From Dehalococcoidia bacterium (lineage in GTDB: Bacteria > Chloroflexota > Dehalococcoidia > Lucifugimonadales > SHYT01), in contig SHXZ01000008.1 in assembly GCA_009693045.1 (NCBI GenBank), positions 1 to 64,000 of the forward strand: DNA of 64,000 bases. The letters run 5' to 3'. Position 1 is the stretch's first letter, and every line of letters begins with the position of its first letter. The notes under the pieces were generated by a model. It searched no databases and had not been told where the DNA came from. It worked only from the letters and a program-made list of their open reading frames with translations. The position numbers and the translations under genes are program-made. This document shows positions 27,113 to 36,540 of the stretch, piece by piece.

Positions 27113-29653
27113 CTAATGAACACTCGCAGGATCTGCGGATGCACTCGTGGGTACGGGGCGCCCCCGGTCCCGCCGCACAAGATTATATACGACCGGGATG
27201 ACCACCAGCGTCAGGAAGGTGGAGGTGATGAGCCCGCCTATCACCACGGTGGCAAGCTCGGCGCCGATGATGCCGGATTTGTCGCCGGGCAGGACGGCGA
27301 GGGGGAGGAGCGCGAAGACGGTGGTGAAGGCGGTCATAAGGATGGGCCGCAGCCGCGTGCGACCTCCCTCAACGAGCGCCTGGGAGACGGTCCGCCCCTG
27401 GGCGCGGAGCTGCTCCACGAACACGATGAGGACGATGGCGTTGGTGACGACCAGTCCGATGAGCATGAGGATGCCCATGAGCGCGGGCAGGCCGAGCGCG
27501 CGCTGGGTAATGGCGAGCGCTCCCAGCGCGCCAATGGAGGCCAGCGGCAGGCTGAAGATGATGATGAAGGGTGTGACGAAGGACCGCAGTGTCAGCAGCA
27601 TGACGAGCAGGACAAGGCCCACGCCCGTGGCCATGGCTATGCCCATCTGGGTGAAGACTTCGTTGATGTCCTGGAAGGCACCGCCGGTCTCTATCTCAAC
27701 GCCTGATGGCAACGGGAGCTGCGCCAGGATGCGGTTCACTTCCTGGTTGACGCGCTGGGTGTTCTCGGCGGTGATGGCGCCCGTGACGGTGACGGCGCTC
27801 CTGCCGTTGACCCGGACGATCTGCGTGGCGCTGGCATCCCCCGGCGTGACGGCGTCGGAGCGGACGTTGATGAGGCCGCCCACTCCCTTGATGGCCCCAA
27901 CGATCTGGTCGGCAGCGCTTGCGAGGGCGCCAGTGTCCTCGGCGAAGAGGGTGATCTGCACGGTGTTGCCCTGGGGTCCGCCGCCCTCCGCCTGAGCGAC
28001 GGTCACCTCACGCCCAGGGCCGGCAAGCTCCCTCCGGAGGGCCTCCGTGACCTGTTCCGGGTTGGCATCCTCGTGGAGGACGGCGAGAAGCCCCGCGCCG
28101 CCCGCGCCCGCGCCCAGCCGGAAGGGATTGCCGTCGCTTCCGACCGTCACCTGGTACGTCATCAGCGTGCCTTGCTCGCGCTTGGAGGCAAGGACCCGCT
28201 CAATCTCTTCTACCTGTTGCGTCATGGCCTCCCTGGCCGTGCCGGGAGGAAAGTTCACCTGCGCCGTGAGGACGCCCTGCGTGGAGCTTGGCAGGAAGCT
28301 CACGGGGATGACGCTGAGCAGCCCCAGGCTGCCCACGAAAAGCACGAGCGCAATGGCGATGGTGGCCAGCTTGTGGGCGAGCGCCCAGCGCAAGAAGGGC
28401 GTGTACACCCGCTGGAGCCTCGTCTCGCGCTCCGGTTCATCGCCACGCCGCTGGATGAGGAAGCTGCCGAGGACCGGCACGATAGTCAAGGCGACGAGGA
28501 GCGAGGCGAGGAGGCAATAGGTGACGGTGAGGGCGAAGGGAAAGAAGAAGCTGCCGATGATGCCGCCCATGAAGCCCAGAGGCGCGAAGACGGCGATGGT
28601 GGTAAGCGTGGAGCTCGTGATGGCGCCCGCCACCTCGCGGGTGCCGGCGAGGGCGGCCTGGAGCGCCTCCTCGCCGCGCTGGCGGTGGCGGTAGATGTTC
28701 TCCATGACGACGATGCTGTCGTCCACGACGCGCCCCACGGCTATCGCCAGGCCGCCCAGCGTGATGATGTTGAGGCTCATTCCCTGCAGGCCAAGGACGA
28801 TCAGCCCGCCCAGCAGACTGACCGGGATGGCGATGCCGCTGACGATAGTCGGACGCACGTTAAGCAGGAAGGCGAAGATGACCAGGACGGCGAGGATGCC
28901 GCCTAAAAACACCTCGCGGGTGAGTGTGCTAATGGAGTTCTGGATGTCCGGCGCCTGGTTGGCGATGGTGATGAACTGCACATCCGGGGGCAGGGTGGAC
29001 TGCGCCTCCCTTAGGCGCTCCATGATGCGAATCACGACCTCCACCGTGTTGGAGTCCGGATGCTTGATGATCGTGATGGGCAGGCTTGGCAGGCCGTTGG
29101 TGCGGGAGACCACCATGCCGGACTCGGAGCCGAGGGGCAGCTCCGCACTGAAAACGCCGGGCGTCTGCTGGAGCAAGGGAATGACCTGGGTGGAAAGGAT
29201 GCGGTGGAGGTCGGCGACGTCACGCTGGCCGATGGCGCTTAGCTCCAGGACGGGAAACTCGTCCGGGTTGACGCGCGCGACCCGAGGAGGCTGGACGCTC
29301 GGTGGGAGGGCCGACGCGCGCACCTTCTCGGCGACCACGCGCTCAACCCGCTTCATGTCCGTGCCGAAGTCAAACTCGGCCAAGATGAGGGAGAAATTCG
29401 GGGAGGTGATGGAGCGCACCGTCCGCAAACCCTCCAGGCCATGGGTTGTCTTCTCAAGCGGCTGGGAGACGTCCCTGAGCACCGTCGCCATGTCCGCGCC
29501 CGGGTAAAACGCGGATACAGTCACCAGGGGAAAGTCAACGTCGGGGAGAAGCTCAACCTGAAGCCTGCTCAGGGTGAAGGCGCCGCCGGCGATGATGAGC
29601 GCCATAATGACGAGCGTAGCAATGCGGGCGCGCAGGGCGAGTCTTGTGAACAT
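27113..29653 (-). CDS. RND superfamily efflux transporter, short form (846 aa)
   Basis: LLPDVDFPLVTVSAFYPGADMATVLRDVSQPLEK ... GGLAIAVGRVVDDSIVVMENIYRH ... LMLIGLVVTNAIVLIVFVEQLR. Confidence 0.92.
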   Translation of the reverse strand: MFTRLALRARIATLVIMALIIAGGAFTLSRLQVELLPDVDFPLVTVSAFYPGADMATVLRDVSQPLEKTTHGLEGLRTVRSITSPNFSLILAEFDFGTDMKRVERVVAEKVRASALPPSVQPPRVARVNPDEFPVLELSAIGQRDVADLHRILSTQVIPLLQQTPGVFSAELPLGSESGMVVSRTNGLPSLPITIIKHPDSNTVEVVIRIMERLREAQSTLPPDVQFITIANQAPDIQNSISTLTREVFLGGILAVLVIFAFLLNVRPTIVSGIAIPVSLLGGLIVLGLQGMSLNIITLGGLAIAVGRVVDDSIVVMENIYRHRQRGEEALQAALAGTREVAGAITSSTLTTIAVFAPLGFMGGIIGSFFFPFALTVTYCLLASLLVALTIVPVLGSFLIQRRGDEPERETRLQRVYTPFLRWALAHKLATIAIALVLFVGSLGLLSVIPVSFLPSSTQGVLTAQVNFPPGTAREAMTQQVEEIERVLASKREQGTLMTYQVTVGSDGNPFRLGAGAGGAGLLAVLHEDANPEQVTEALRRELAGPGREVTVAQAEGGGPQGNTVQITLFAEDTGALASAADQIVGAIKGVGGLINVRSDAVTPGDASATQIVRVNGRSAVTVTGAITAENTQRVNQEVNRILAQLPLPSGVEIETGGAFQDINEVFTQMGIAMATGVGLVLLVMLLTLRSFVTPFIIIFSLPLASIGALGALAITQRALGLPALMGILMLIGLVVTNAIVLIVFVEQLRAQGRTVSQALVEGGRTRLRPILMTAFTTVFALLPLAVLPGDKSGIIGAELATVVIGGLITSTFLTLVVIPVVYNLVRRDRGRPVPTSASADPASVH

Positions 29654-29904
29654 ACGAGTCTTGATTACCCCCCACGAAAACGCTTAGGCGATACGACGAC
29701 GTTGCTGCTGCGGAACAACAGGCTATGAGCGTGGAGTCGCCCTCCCGGACCTTTCGCCTGCGGGATCGGGGTGACAGAGGAAGGCGGATTCAGCATGAAA
29801 GAAGAAGGCAGTCTGTGAAACGTTGAGAGGTATGACCGTGGTTTGGACCTGACTCCAGCACGTTCCTGTTCGCTTAAGGCAGGCTCCCAGAGAAGGGGAA
29901 TCGC

Positions 29905-31065
29905 CTACTCCTTCTTGTACAGCCGCTCCAGCGCCCGCGCGATGACGATCTTTTGGATGTCGCTGGTGCCTTCGCCGACGATGAGCATGGGGGCGTCGCG
30001 GTAGTAGCGTTCGGCGCGCATGTCCTTCGTGTAGCCGTAGCCACCAAACGTCCGCATGGCGTCAATAACGACTTCTTGGCACATCTCGCTGGCAAAGAGT
30101 TTCGCCATTCCCGCTTCAAGGTCGCTGCGTTCACCGTGGTCCTTCTTCTCCGCCGCCTGCTTCACCAGCAGGCGCGCCGCCTCAATCTTGGTGGCCATGT
30201 CGGCGAGGCGCATGTGGACGGCCTGGTGCTCAAAGATGGGCTTGCCGAAGGCCTTGCGCTGAAACGAGTAGGCGATGGCGTCCTCAAAGGCCGCGCGGGC
30301 GAGGCCAACGGCGCGGGAGGCGACGTTGATGCGTCCCACTTCCAGCCCGCTCATCACCTGCCGGAAGCCATCGCCCTCTTTGCCGCCTACCAGGTTGGTG
30401 ACGGGCACGCGCACGTCGTCAAAGCTGAGGGCGACGGTGTCCAGGCCCTTGTAGCCAAGCTTTTCAATGTCGCGTTGGACCACCACGCCGGGGCTCTTCT
30501 GGTCCACGATGAGCGCGCTTATGCCACGGTGCGGCGGGTTGGCGTTGCGGTCGGTCTTGCAGAGCACGAGGTAGTAGGCGGCGCGGCGGCCGTTGCTGAC
30601 GAACATCTTGTTGCCGGTGAGGCGGTACTCGTCACCGTTCTTGAGAGCGAAGGTTTTGATGGCGGCGACGTCTGATCCCGCGTCAGGCTCTGTGAGCGTG
30701 AAGGCGAAGCGCTGCTTGCCTTCCACCATGATGGGAAGCCACTGCCGCTTTTGCTCCTCAGTGCCGAAGTTTTCGATGATGTACGAGACGATCACGTGAG
30801 TGTTGACGAAGCCCGCGACGCTCATCCAGCCTCGGGACAGCTCCTCAACCACAGCGGCGTAGGTGACGAAGGGCAGCCCCAGCCCGCCGTACTCGGAGCT
30901 GATGGTCATGGCGAAGACGCCCATCTCCGCCAGCTGGTCCACGAGAGCCGCGGGGTACTCGTTCTTGTGCTCCAGCTCCGTGGCGACAGGGATGACCTCC
31001 TTGTCCACGAAGCGCTTGACCTCGCGGATGATGACGGCGGACGCATCATTGGCAGCGGTGGTCAT
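29905..31065 (-). CDS. Acyl-CoA dehydrogenase
   Basis: FAFTLTEPDAGSDVAAIKTFA ... GYKGLDTVALSFDDVRVP ... QEVVIDAMRTFGGYGYTKDMRAERYYRDAPMLIVGEGTSDIQKIVIAR. Confidence 0.94.
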   Translation of the reverse strand: MTTAANDASAVIIREVKRFVDKEVIPVATELEHKNEYPAALVDQLAEMGVFAMTISSEYGGLGLPFVTYAAVVEELSRGWMSVAGFVNTHVIVSYIIENFGTEEQKRQWLPIMVEGKQRFAFTLTEPDAGSDVAAIKTFALKNGDEYRLTGNKMFVSNGRRAAYYLVLCKTDRNANPPHRGISALIVDQKSPGVVVQRDIEKLGYKGLDTVALSFDDVRVPVTNLVGGKEGDGFRQVMSGLEVGRINVASRAVGLARAAFEDAIAYSFQRKAFGKPIFEHQAVHMRLADMATKIEAARLLVKQAAEKKDHGERSDLEAGMAKLFASEMCQEVVIDAMRTFGGYGYTKDMRAERYYRDAPMLIVGEGTSDIQKIVIARALERLYKKE

Positions 31066-31130
31066 GGCTCGTTCACCTCGTCAGACCTCTCCCTCTTATC
31101 CCTCTCCCGAAAGGGAGGGAAGGGGGCACG

Positions 31131-31156
31131 GATTCTTCGCTTCGCTCAGAATGACA
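31131..31156. repeat. Dispersed repeat (CHPERSEES-type)
   Basis: GATTCTTCGCTTCGCTCAGAATGACA. Confidence 0.7.
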
Positions 31157-31163
31157 GTTGCGA

Positions 31164-31388
31164 CTACGCCTGCTCGTACAGCTTCGTGATCTTCACCGTC
31201 CCTGCGGGGCAGGCCTGGATGCACAGGTCGCAGAGGACGCACTCGTCCAGATTGTCCTCCACGATGCGGAGGCTCTGGTCTGCGTTCTGGGCGAAGATGT
31301 CCACCGGGCAGACCTCCACCAGCTTCTTGGCGAGGTCGGCCCGCCGAGCAACCGAGGGGTCTACCTCCACGCGGATGAACATGGGCAT
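31164..31388 (-). CDS. 4Fe-4S ferredoxin
   Basis: DECVLCDLCIQACPAGTVKI plus VEVCPVDIF. Confidence 0.85.
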   Translation of the reverse strand: MPMFIRVEVDPSVARRADLAKKLVEVCPVDIFAQNADQSLRIVEDNLDECVLCDLCIQACPAGTVKITKLYEQA

Positions 31389-31483
31389 GGCACGCACTCC
31401 TATTCTTGGGATGTCTCCTCGTGAGACGGTCAGAGAGGCGTTGTTTCCTCGGCGGTTACGTCCTTCATTGGGAACGGGCGGGG

Positions 31484-31510
31484 AGATTCCTCGCTCCGCT
31501 CAGAATGGCG
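31484..31510. repeat. Dispersed repeat (CHPERSEES-type)
   Basis: AGATTCCTCGCTCCGCTCAGAATGGCG, identical to 23866-23892. Confidence 0.72.
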
Positions 31511-31524
31511 AGTCAGACGCACTC

Positions 31525-32424
31525 CTATCTTGAGAGGCGCTCTTGGATCAAGCTCGGTATGGACTCGATTGACTCGGCGACAGTGATGCCTGCCTGCTGC
31601 ATCAGCCGGATCTTCTCGGTGGAGGTGTCTGCGCGTCCCTCCACGATGGTCCCCGCGTGGCCGAACCGCATGCCAGGCATCTCGTCCATGAAGCGGCCCG
31701 CCATGAACGCCACCACCGGCAGTCGCGACTTGCGGTGCGTCAGGTATGCGGCCAGCTGCGCCTCGTATGGCCCGCCTGGTTCGGAGTAGACGACGATGGC
31801 CTTGGTCTGGGAGTCGGCCTCAAAGAGGGGCATCAGCTCCGCGTACGTGCTGCCGATAATAGGGTCACCGCCGATGCTCACGGCGGTGCTGATGCCCAGG
31901 CCGGCCGCGCTCAGCGTGTTGCAAATCTCGGTGGTCATGCCGCCGCTGCGGGACATGACGCCGATGGAGCCGGCGACGAAGGCCTTGCGGGTCCCCTCGG
32001 CGGTGCCGCCGATGCCGCCCATCTTGGACTTCCCCGGCGAGATGAGGCCCAGACAGTTGGGGCCGATGACCCGTGAGCCCCGCAGCTTCGCGAACTCCAG
32101 GATCTCCGCCACCTCGCCTCGCGGGATGCGCTCGGTGACGATGACCACCAGCTTGATGCCCGCGTCAATGGCCTCCAACGCGGCGTCCTTGGCGAAGCCG
32201 GGAGGAACGGAGACCACGGCGCCGTCCACGCGCATTTGGTCAGTAATTTGTCGCACGGTGTCATAGACCGGCACGCCGTACACGTCGCGGCCCTTGCGTC
32301 CTGGGGTCACGCCGCCCACCACCTTGGCGCCGTAGTCCTTGCACTCCCTGGTCATGTTCACGGCTTCTCGCCCCGTGATGCCCTGAATGATGAAGGTGGT
32401 GCTGCCATCAATAAGAACGGACAT
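31525..32424 (-). CDS. Succinyl-CoA (or malate-CoA) ligase alpha subunit-like
   Basis: TFIIQGITGREAVNMTRECKDYGAKVVGGVTPGRKGRDVYGVPVYDTVRQ ... IGPNCLGLISPGKSKMG ... FGHAGTIVEGRADTSTEKI. Confidence 0.88.
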   Translation of the reverse strand: MSVLIDGSTTFIIQGITGREAVNMTRECKDYGAKVVGGVTPGRKGRDVYGVPVYDTVRQITDQMRVDGAVVSVPPGFAKDAALEAIDAGIKLVVIVTERIPRGEVAEILEFAKLRGSRVIGPNCLGLISPGKSKMGGIGGTAEGTRKAFVAGSIGVMSRSGGMTTEICNTLSAAGLGISTAVSIGGDPIIGSTYAELMPLFEADSQTKAIVVYSEPGGPYEAQLAAYLTHRKSRLPVVAFMAGRFMDEMPGMRFGHAGTIVEGRADTSTEKIRLMQQAGITVAESIESIPSLIQERLSR

Positions 32425-32425
32425 G

Positions 32426-33631
32426 CTATCTCCCCCGCATATTGACTACAGCGCGGCGGGCGGCCTCGTCCATGGACACACTCCGGTCGCCATACTCCAC
32501 GCCGTACTTCCTCAGAATTCTGGCTCCTTCATCTTCCCAGGAGCCTGGGATGCGAAAGAAGGTGATCTTGTCCTTCGGCTGATAGCCCGCCTCAATCACC
32601 CCCTTGATAACACCACGGGCCATGATGTCCACGCGGGTGTTGCTCACCACGTTCATCATCACGGCGATCTTTTCCACACCCGGCTTGGACAGGATGAGCT
32701 TGGTGAGCTCGCACGCCTTTCGGACGCTGGGGTTGCCGCCGATCTCGCAGTAGTTTGCGGGCCTGCCGCCGTGCTTGCGGACGGCGTCCAGCAGCGTCAG
32801 GCTACCGCCGCCAGCGCCGATGATGAGGCCCAGGTCGCCGTCAAACTCAATGACATGCCCGGCGACGCCCTTGTTGTCCAGGGCGTCAACCTGGGCGCCG
32901 CGAATCTCAAAGGGGGTGGGAGGACGCGCCTGGCGGGTCTCCTCGCGGCCCACGCCGAGCTCCTGGAGCAGGCGGGTGTGGCGGTCGCGGGCCTCCTCTT
33001 CCATGTCCAGGTGGCAGTCCAGGCAGAGGAAGTTGCCGTCTTCAAGCTCGCAGAGGGGATTGATCTCCGCCAGGGTGAGGTTATATTGGAGGAACAGGCG
33101 CACCAGGCGGGTCAGGATGGGGGTCAGGCGGCTGAGCTGGTTCCCGGTGATGCCCAGGGAAGCAACGACGTTCTTGGCCTGGTAGTCGGAGAAGGGTTCA
33201 AGGACGGAGAAGTGGGCGCGGGCGACGTGCTCGGGGTGCTGCTCCGCGACCTGCTCAATGTCGATGCCGCCCATGTCGCTGAAGATCAGCACGGGGCGCT
33301 TTGCCAGCGCGTCGTAGATGACGCCCGCGTAGAACTCCTTGCGCACAGGCGCCTTTGCCTCCACCAGCACCGAGCGCGGACGCTGGCCGTTGATGGCCAG
33401 GGCGAGGATCGCCCCGGCTTCCCGCCGTGCTTCCTGGGGAGAGCCGGCGAAGCGTATGCCGCCCGCCTTCATGCGCCCGCCGGAGAGGACCTGAGACTTG
33501 AGGACCACGGTGCCCGCGATCTGGCCGGCGATTTGCTCCGCCTCCTCCGGTGTCTTGGCGTTGCCGCTCTTGGGCAGCGGAAGTCCCTGCCTTCCCAGGA
33601 GGGTTTTCGCCTCGTGCTCGTAAAACCGCAT
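32426..33631 (-). CDS. Succinyl-CoA (or malate-CoA) ligase beta subunit-like (ATP-grasp)
   Basis: MRFYEHEAKTLLGRQGLPLPKS ... VLKSQVLSGGRMKAGGIRFA ... LAEINPLCELEDGNFLCLDCHLDME ... NVVSNTRVDIMARGVIKGV. Confidence 0.88.
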   Translation of the reverse strand: MRFYEHEAKTLLGRQGLPLPKSGNAKTPEEAEQIAGQIAGTVVLKSQVLSGGRMKAGGIRFAGSPQEARREAGAILALAINGQRPRSVLVEAKAPVRKEFYAGVIYDALAKRPVLIFSDMGGIDIEQVAEQHPEHVARAHFSVLEPFSDYQAKNVVASLGITGNQLSRLTPILTRLVRLFLQYNLTLAEINPLCELEDGNFLCLDCHLDMEEEARDRHTRLLQELGVGREETRQARPPTPFEIRGAQVDALDNKGVAGHVIEFDGDLGLIIGAGGGSLTLLDAVRKHGGRPANYCEIGGNPSVRKACELTKLILSKPGVEKIAVMMNVVSNTRVDIMARGVIKGVIEAGYQPKDKITFFRIPGSWEDEGARILRKYGVEYGDRSVSMDEAARRAVVNMRGR

Positions 33632-33651
33632 TCGTTGTCTCCTGGGGCGTC

Positions 33652-34680
33652 CTACGCCACGCGCTTCATCATCTGGAGGATGTCGTAGCCGCTGACCTGC
33701 CTAGACTTGGCGGCGACATCGGCCAGGTAGGCCGCGTCGACCTTGCCTGCCTGCACGCCCTTGGCCAGGTGCACGAGCATGCCTTTGATGACCGCCTCGT
33801 CCAGGAACTCTCCCGTCTCCGGGTACATGAGGGCGCCTCCGCCGTGCTGGTGGTAGTAGTCCACCGAGCCCTTGGCGGTCTTGATCTCCTCGTCCGTTGG
33901 CGTGAAGCACTCGTTGGCGATCTCCGCCTGCTGCGGGTGAATGATCCACGTGCCGTCCATGCCAAGGTTGGCCGCTCCCTGGTTCTTTTGGCGCAGCTCT
34001 TCTCGGAGGCGCTTCGCTTCCTCGGGCGGCGCGTCGCGGCGGATGATAGTGAGGAACGCGTTGTCAACCGCGTGCAGTCCCGCAGCCTTGGCGGCGACCA
34101 CCACAGCCTGCTTGGTGTAGTGGAAATTCACGTTCTGATCCTTGACCATTTCCCGCACGCCCATCGCCGCCGAGAAGTCGGCAATGCCGAAGATGAGGCC
34201 CACCATGCGGTCAGACGCTGTGGCTATCTTGTACGCGTTGATCACCGCGAGCGGAGTCTCAATGAGCGCCTCAATCTGCACGCGGGTCTTCCAGCGGCCC
34301 TGCCGCTCCAAGGTGTCCAGCAGCCTGGAGAGGTGCATGATGTCTTCAGGTTCGTTGGCTTTCGGCAGGATGATGCCGTGGAAGCGGTCAGCGGCCCCCA
34401 GCATTATGGCTTCCAGGTCCCCAAGGAAGAACGGCGAGCGGATGTTGTTGGGCCGGATAACGACCACCTTGTGGCCAAAGTCTACGGTGTTGAGAGCCTC
34501 CACCATCGTCTTGCGGGATTGCTCTCCCTTGAACTCGTAGGGACAGGCGTCCTCAAAGTCGGCCATTACCAGGTCTGTCGGGGCCGCGGCGGCGTTCTGG
34601 TGCATCCGCAAAAGGTGACAGGGATAGGTCAACTCGGTCCGTGGGATGACGAACCGCCGGCCCCCTTCAATGATGTACAT
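33652..34680 (-). CDS. HpcH/HpaI aldolase/citrate lyase family, malyl-CoA lyase-like
   Basis: RTELTYPCHLLRMHQNAAAAPTDLVMADFEDACPYEFK ... VVVIRPNNIRSPFFLGDLE ... QIEALIETPLAVINAYKIA ... GMDGTWIIHPQQAEIANECFTPTDEEI. Confidence 0.85.
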   Translation of the reverse strand: MYIIEGGRRFVIPRTELTYPCHLLRMHQNAAAAPTDLVMADFEDACPYEFKGEQSRKTMVEALNTVDFGHKVVVIRPNNIRSPFFLGDLEAIMLGAADRFHGIILPKANEPEDIMHLSRLLDTLERQGRWKTRVQIEALIETPLAVINAYKIATASDRMVGLIFGIADFSAAMGVREMVKDQNVNFHYTKQAVVVAAKAAGLHAVDNAFLTIIRRDAPPEEAKRLREELRQKNQGAANLGMDGTWIIHPQQAEIANECFTPTDEEIKTAKGSVDYYHQHGGGALMYPETGEFLDEAVIKGMLVHLAKGVQAGKVDAAYLADVAAKSRQVSGYDILQMMKRVA

Positions 34681-34765
34681 GCTCGCTCCTCTCGTTCTAA
34701 CGCGCTGCTCAACAGCGCGTTATTACAGCGGATTGGCCACGGTGCGCTTTGAACGTGAGATAAGC

Positions 34766-34799
34766 AATCTGCCCAGGGGATGAACCCTCTGGGCAGATT
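34766..34799 (-). terminator. Strong hairpin downstream of the MDR reductase gene, terminator-like without a clear U-tract
   Basis: AATCTGCCCAG GGGATGAACCCT CTGGGCAGATT: perfect 11-bp stem. Confidence 0.45.
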
Positions 34800-34839
34800 C
34801 TACACCAACCACCGAAGCAAAGACCAAGAAGCCGCGCCG

Positions 34840-35955
34840 CTACGGCACCAGCACCACTTTACCTATCGCCTCGTCTTCCTCAAGCACGCGGTACGCCTCG
34901 GCGGCCTTGCTCATTGGAATGACCTTGTGCACCGTCGGCTTGATGACCCCTGCTTCAACCATCTTCATCGCCTGCCGCAATTCGTCCACGGTCCCCAGCG
35001 TGGATCCGATGAGCTGGACCTGGCGGAAGAAGATGTGCCGTAGGTCAATAGTCCCCTCGTACCCGGACGTGGCGCCCGAAATAACCACCTTGCCGCCCCA
35101 TTTGGTCAGGCGCAGGCTGCTGTTGATCGTCGCCTGGCCGGGGTGCTCAAACACGATGTCCACGCCTCGGCGCCCCACAATCTTGCGGACCTCTTCGTGA
35201 AGGTCCTGGGTCTTGCGGTTGATGACGAACTCGGCGCCTAGCTCTTTGCACATCGCGAGCTTCTCATCGCTGGACGCGATGGCAATCGGCCGCGCCCGGA
35301 AGACCTTGCACACCTGTATGGCCATGGAGCCGATGCCGCCCGCGGCGCCCCAGATGAGCACAAAGTCTCCAGGACGGATGCCACCCTTCGTCACGAGCTG
35401 GCGCCAGACCGTGACGAGGACGAGGGGAAGGGATGCGGCCTCTTCCCAGCTGAGGTTCTTGGGCTTGGGCAGCAGGTTGTCCTGGTGGATCTTGGCGAAC
35501 TGGGCGTGGGAGCCTTCCATGGGGCCGCTGTCAAAGCCCCAGATGATGTGCTCCTGGCCCTCGGGGCTGCCCATTGCGGGGATGCCGCAGTGGTTCAGCA
35601 CCTCGTCGCCAACTTTCACCTTTTTGACCGCCGAGCCGATCTCGCGGACGATGCCGGCAAAGTCGCTGCCGAAGATGTGGGGCAGCGCCACCTGGAGCGG
35701 CGTGCCGCGCCGCGCCCAAACGTCGTTGTAGTTGGAGCCTGCGGCCTTCACCTCTACAATCACGTCGTTGGGACCGGGCTTAGGAGTCGGGACCTCCTTC
35801 CATAGCACCGCCTCCGCCCCACCGTACGCTTCCATGACGGCCGCCATCATCGTCTCAGGCAGCCGCCCGTTGGTCGCAGCACCAGTCCTTGTCTGAGCCT
35901 GTGTCACGACGGTCCCTCCTGGTTTTCCGCGATGTCCGTTTCCGGTAGGCAACAA
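34840..35955 (-). CDS. MDR zinc-type dehydrogenase similar to crotonyl-CoA carboxylase/reductase
   Basis: SNYNDVWARRGTPLQVALPHIFGSDFAGIV ... IIWGFDSGPMEGSHAQFAKI ... PGDFVLIWGAAGGIGSMAIQ ... GVDIVFEHPGQATINSSLRLTKWGGKVVISGATSGYEG. Confidence 0.8.
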   Translation of the reverse strand: MLPTGNGHRGKPGGTVVTQAQTRTGAATNGRLPETMMAAVMEAYGGAEAVLWKEVPTPKPGPNDVIVEVKAAGSNYNDVWARRGTPLQVALPHIFGSDFAGIVREIGSAVKKVKVGDEVLNHCGIPAMGSPEGQEHIIWGFDSGPMEGSHAQFAKIHQDNLLPKPKNLSWEEAASLPLVLVTVWRQLVTKGGIRPGDFVLIWGAAGGIGSMAIQVCKVFRARPIAIASSDEKLAMCKELGAEFVINRKTQDLHEEVRKIVGRRGVDIVFEHPGQATINSSLRLTKWGGKVVISGATSGYEGTIDLRHIFFRQVQLIGSTLGTVDELRQAMKMVEAGVIKPTVHKVIPMSKAAEAYRVLEEDEAIGKVVLVP

Positions 35956-36173
35956 TTTTGTAACATATCAGATTGTACGATGCCAATCGCGGCTTTCAAT
36001 AGATTTGAGAGAATGGCTGTAATAGTCAGGAGCGTTCGTAGAGGCAGTTTTGCAGCTTATGTAGCCACTCCAAGAGAACTTGGATCTTAAACCATCGGTG
36101 CACTTCGCACATACATGGACAGTCTCTAGGTGCAAGTATCCACCATTTTCCACGCCAATGGAAGGGAGTATGC

Positions 36174-36375
36174 ATGGAATTTGGACAACTCGAAGCCTTT
36201 GTCCAGGTGGCGCAGCTTGGGAGCTTCCGCCGCGCGGCTGATGTCCTTTTTCTCACCTAGCCGACGGTTAGCCACCGGATCCAGGCCCTGGAGCGCGCCT
36301 TGGGCGAAACGCTCTTTGAACGCAGTACCAGGAGCGTCCGTCTGACTGAAGCTGGTCGCCTTTTCCTTAGAGCCT
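36174..36375 (+). pseudogene. LysR-family regulator, HTH part only, with an in-frame TAG
   Basis: MEFGQLEAFVQVAQLGSFRRAADVLFLT-TAG-PTVSHRIQALERALGETLFERSTRSVRLTEAGRLFLRAC; TAG sits where LysR proteins have Q (TQPTVS). Confidence 0.85.
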
Positions 36376-36540
36376 GTAACAAAACCCACAGCAGTGGACG
36401 CATGGCGCTTCACTGGCCTGCACGTCATTGGTTGGCGAGCAAGCCCATTCCCCCTTGAGCGGGAAGGTTAGGATAGTGGTGAAACGCGTCTTCCCCAGCC
36501 ACAATACGGTTTCGTTAGGCGCTTTAAGGGACAGCCTGGA

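Noticed and set aside
25346-36260. TAG recoded as an amino acid (two genes with in-frame TAG at expected Gln or coding positions)
   Set aside because: Many intact genes in the window (pdxA, yggT, pepA, degV and others) end in TAG at expected lengths, so TAG works as a normal stop; nonsense mutations fit better.
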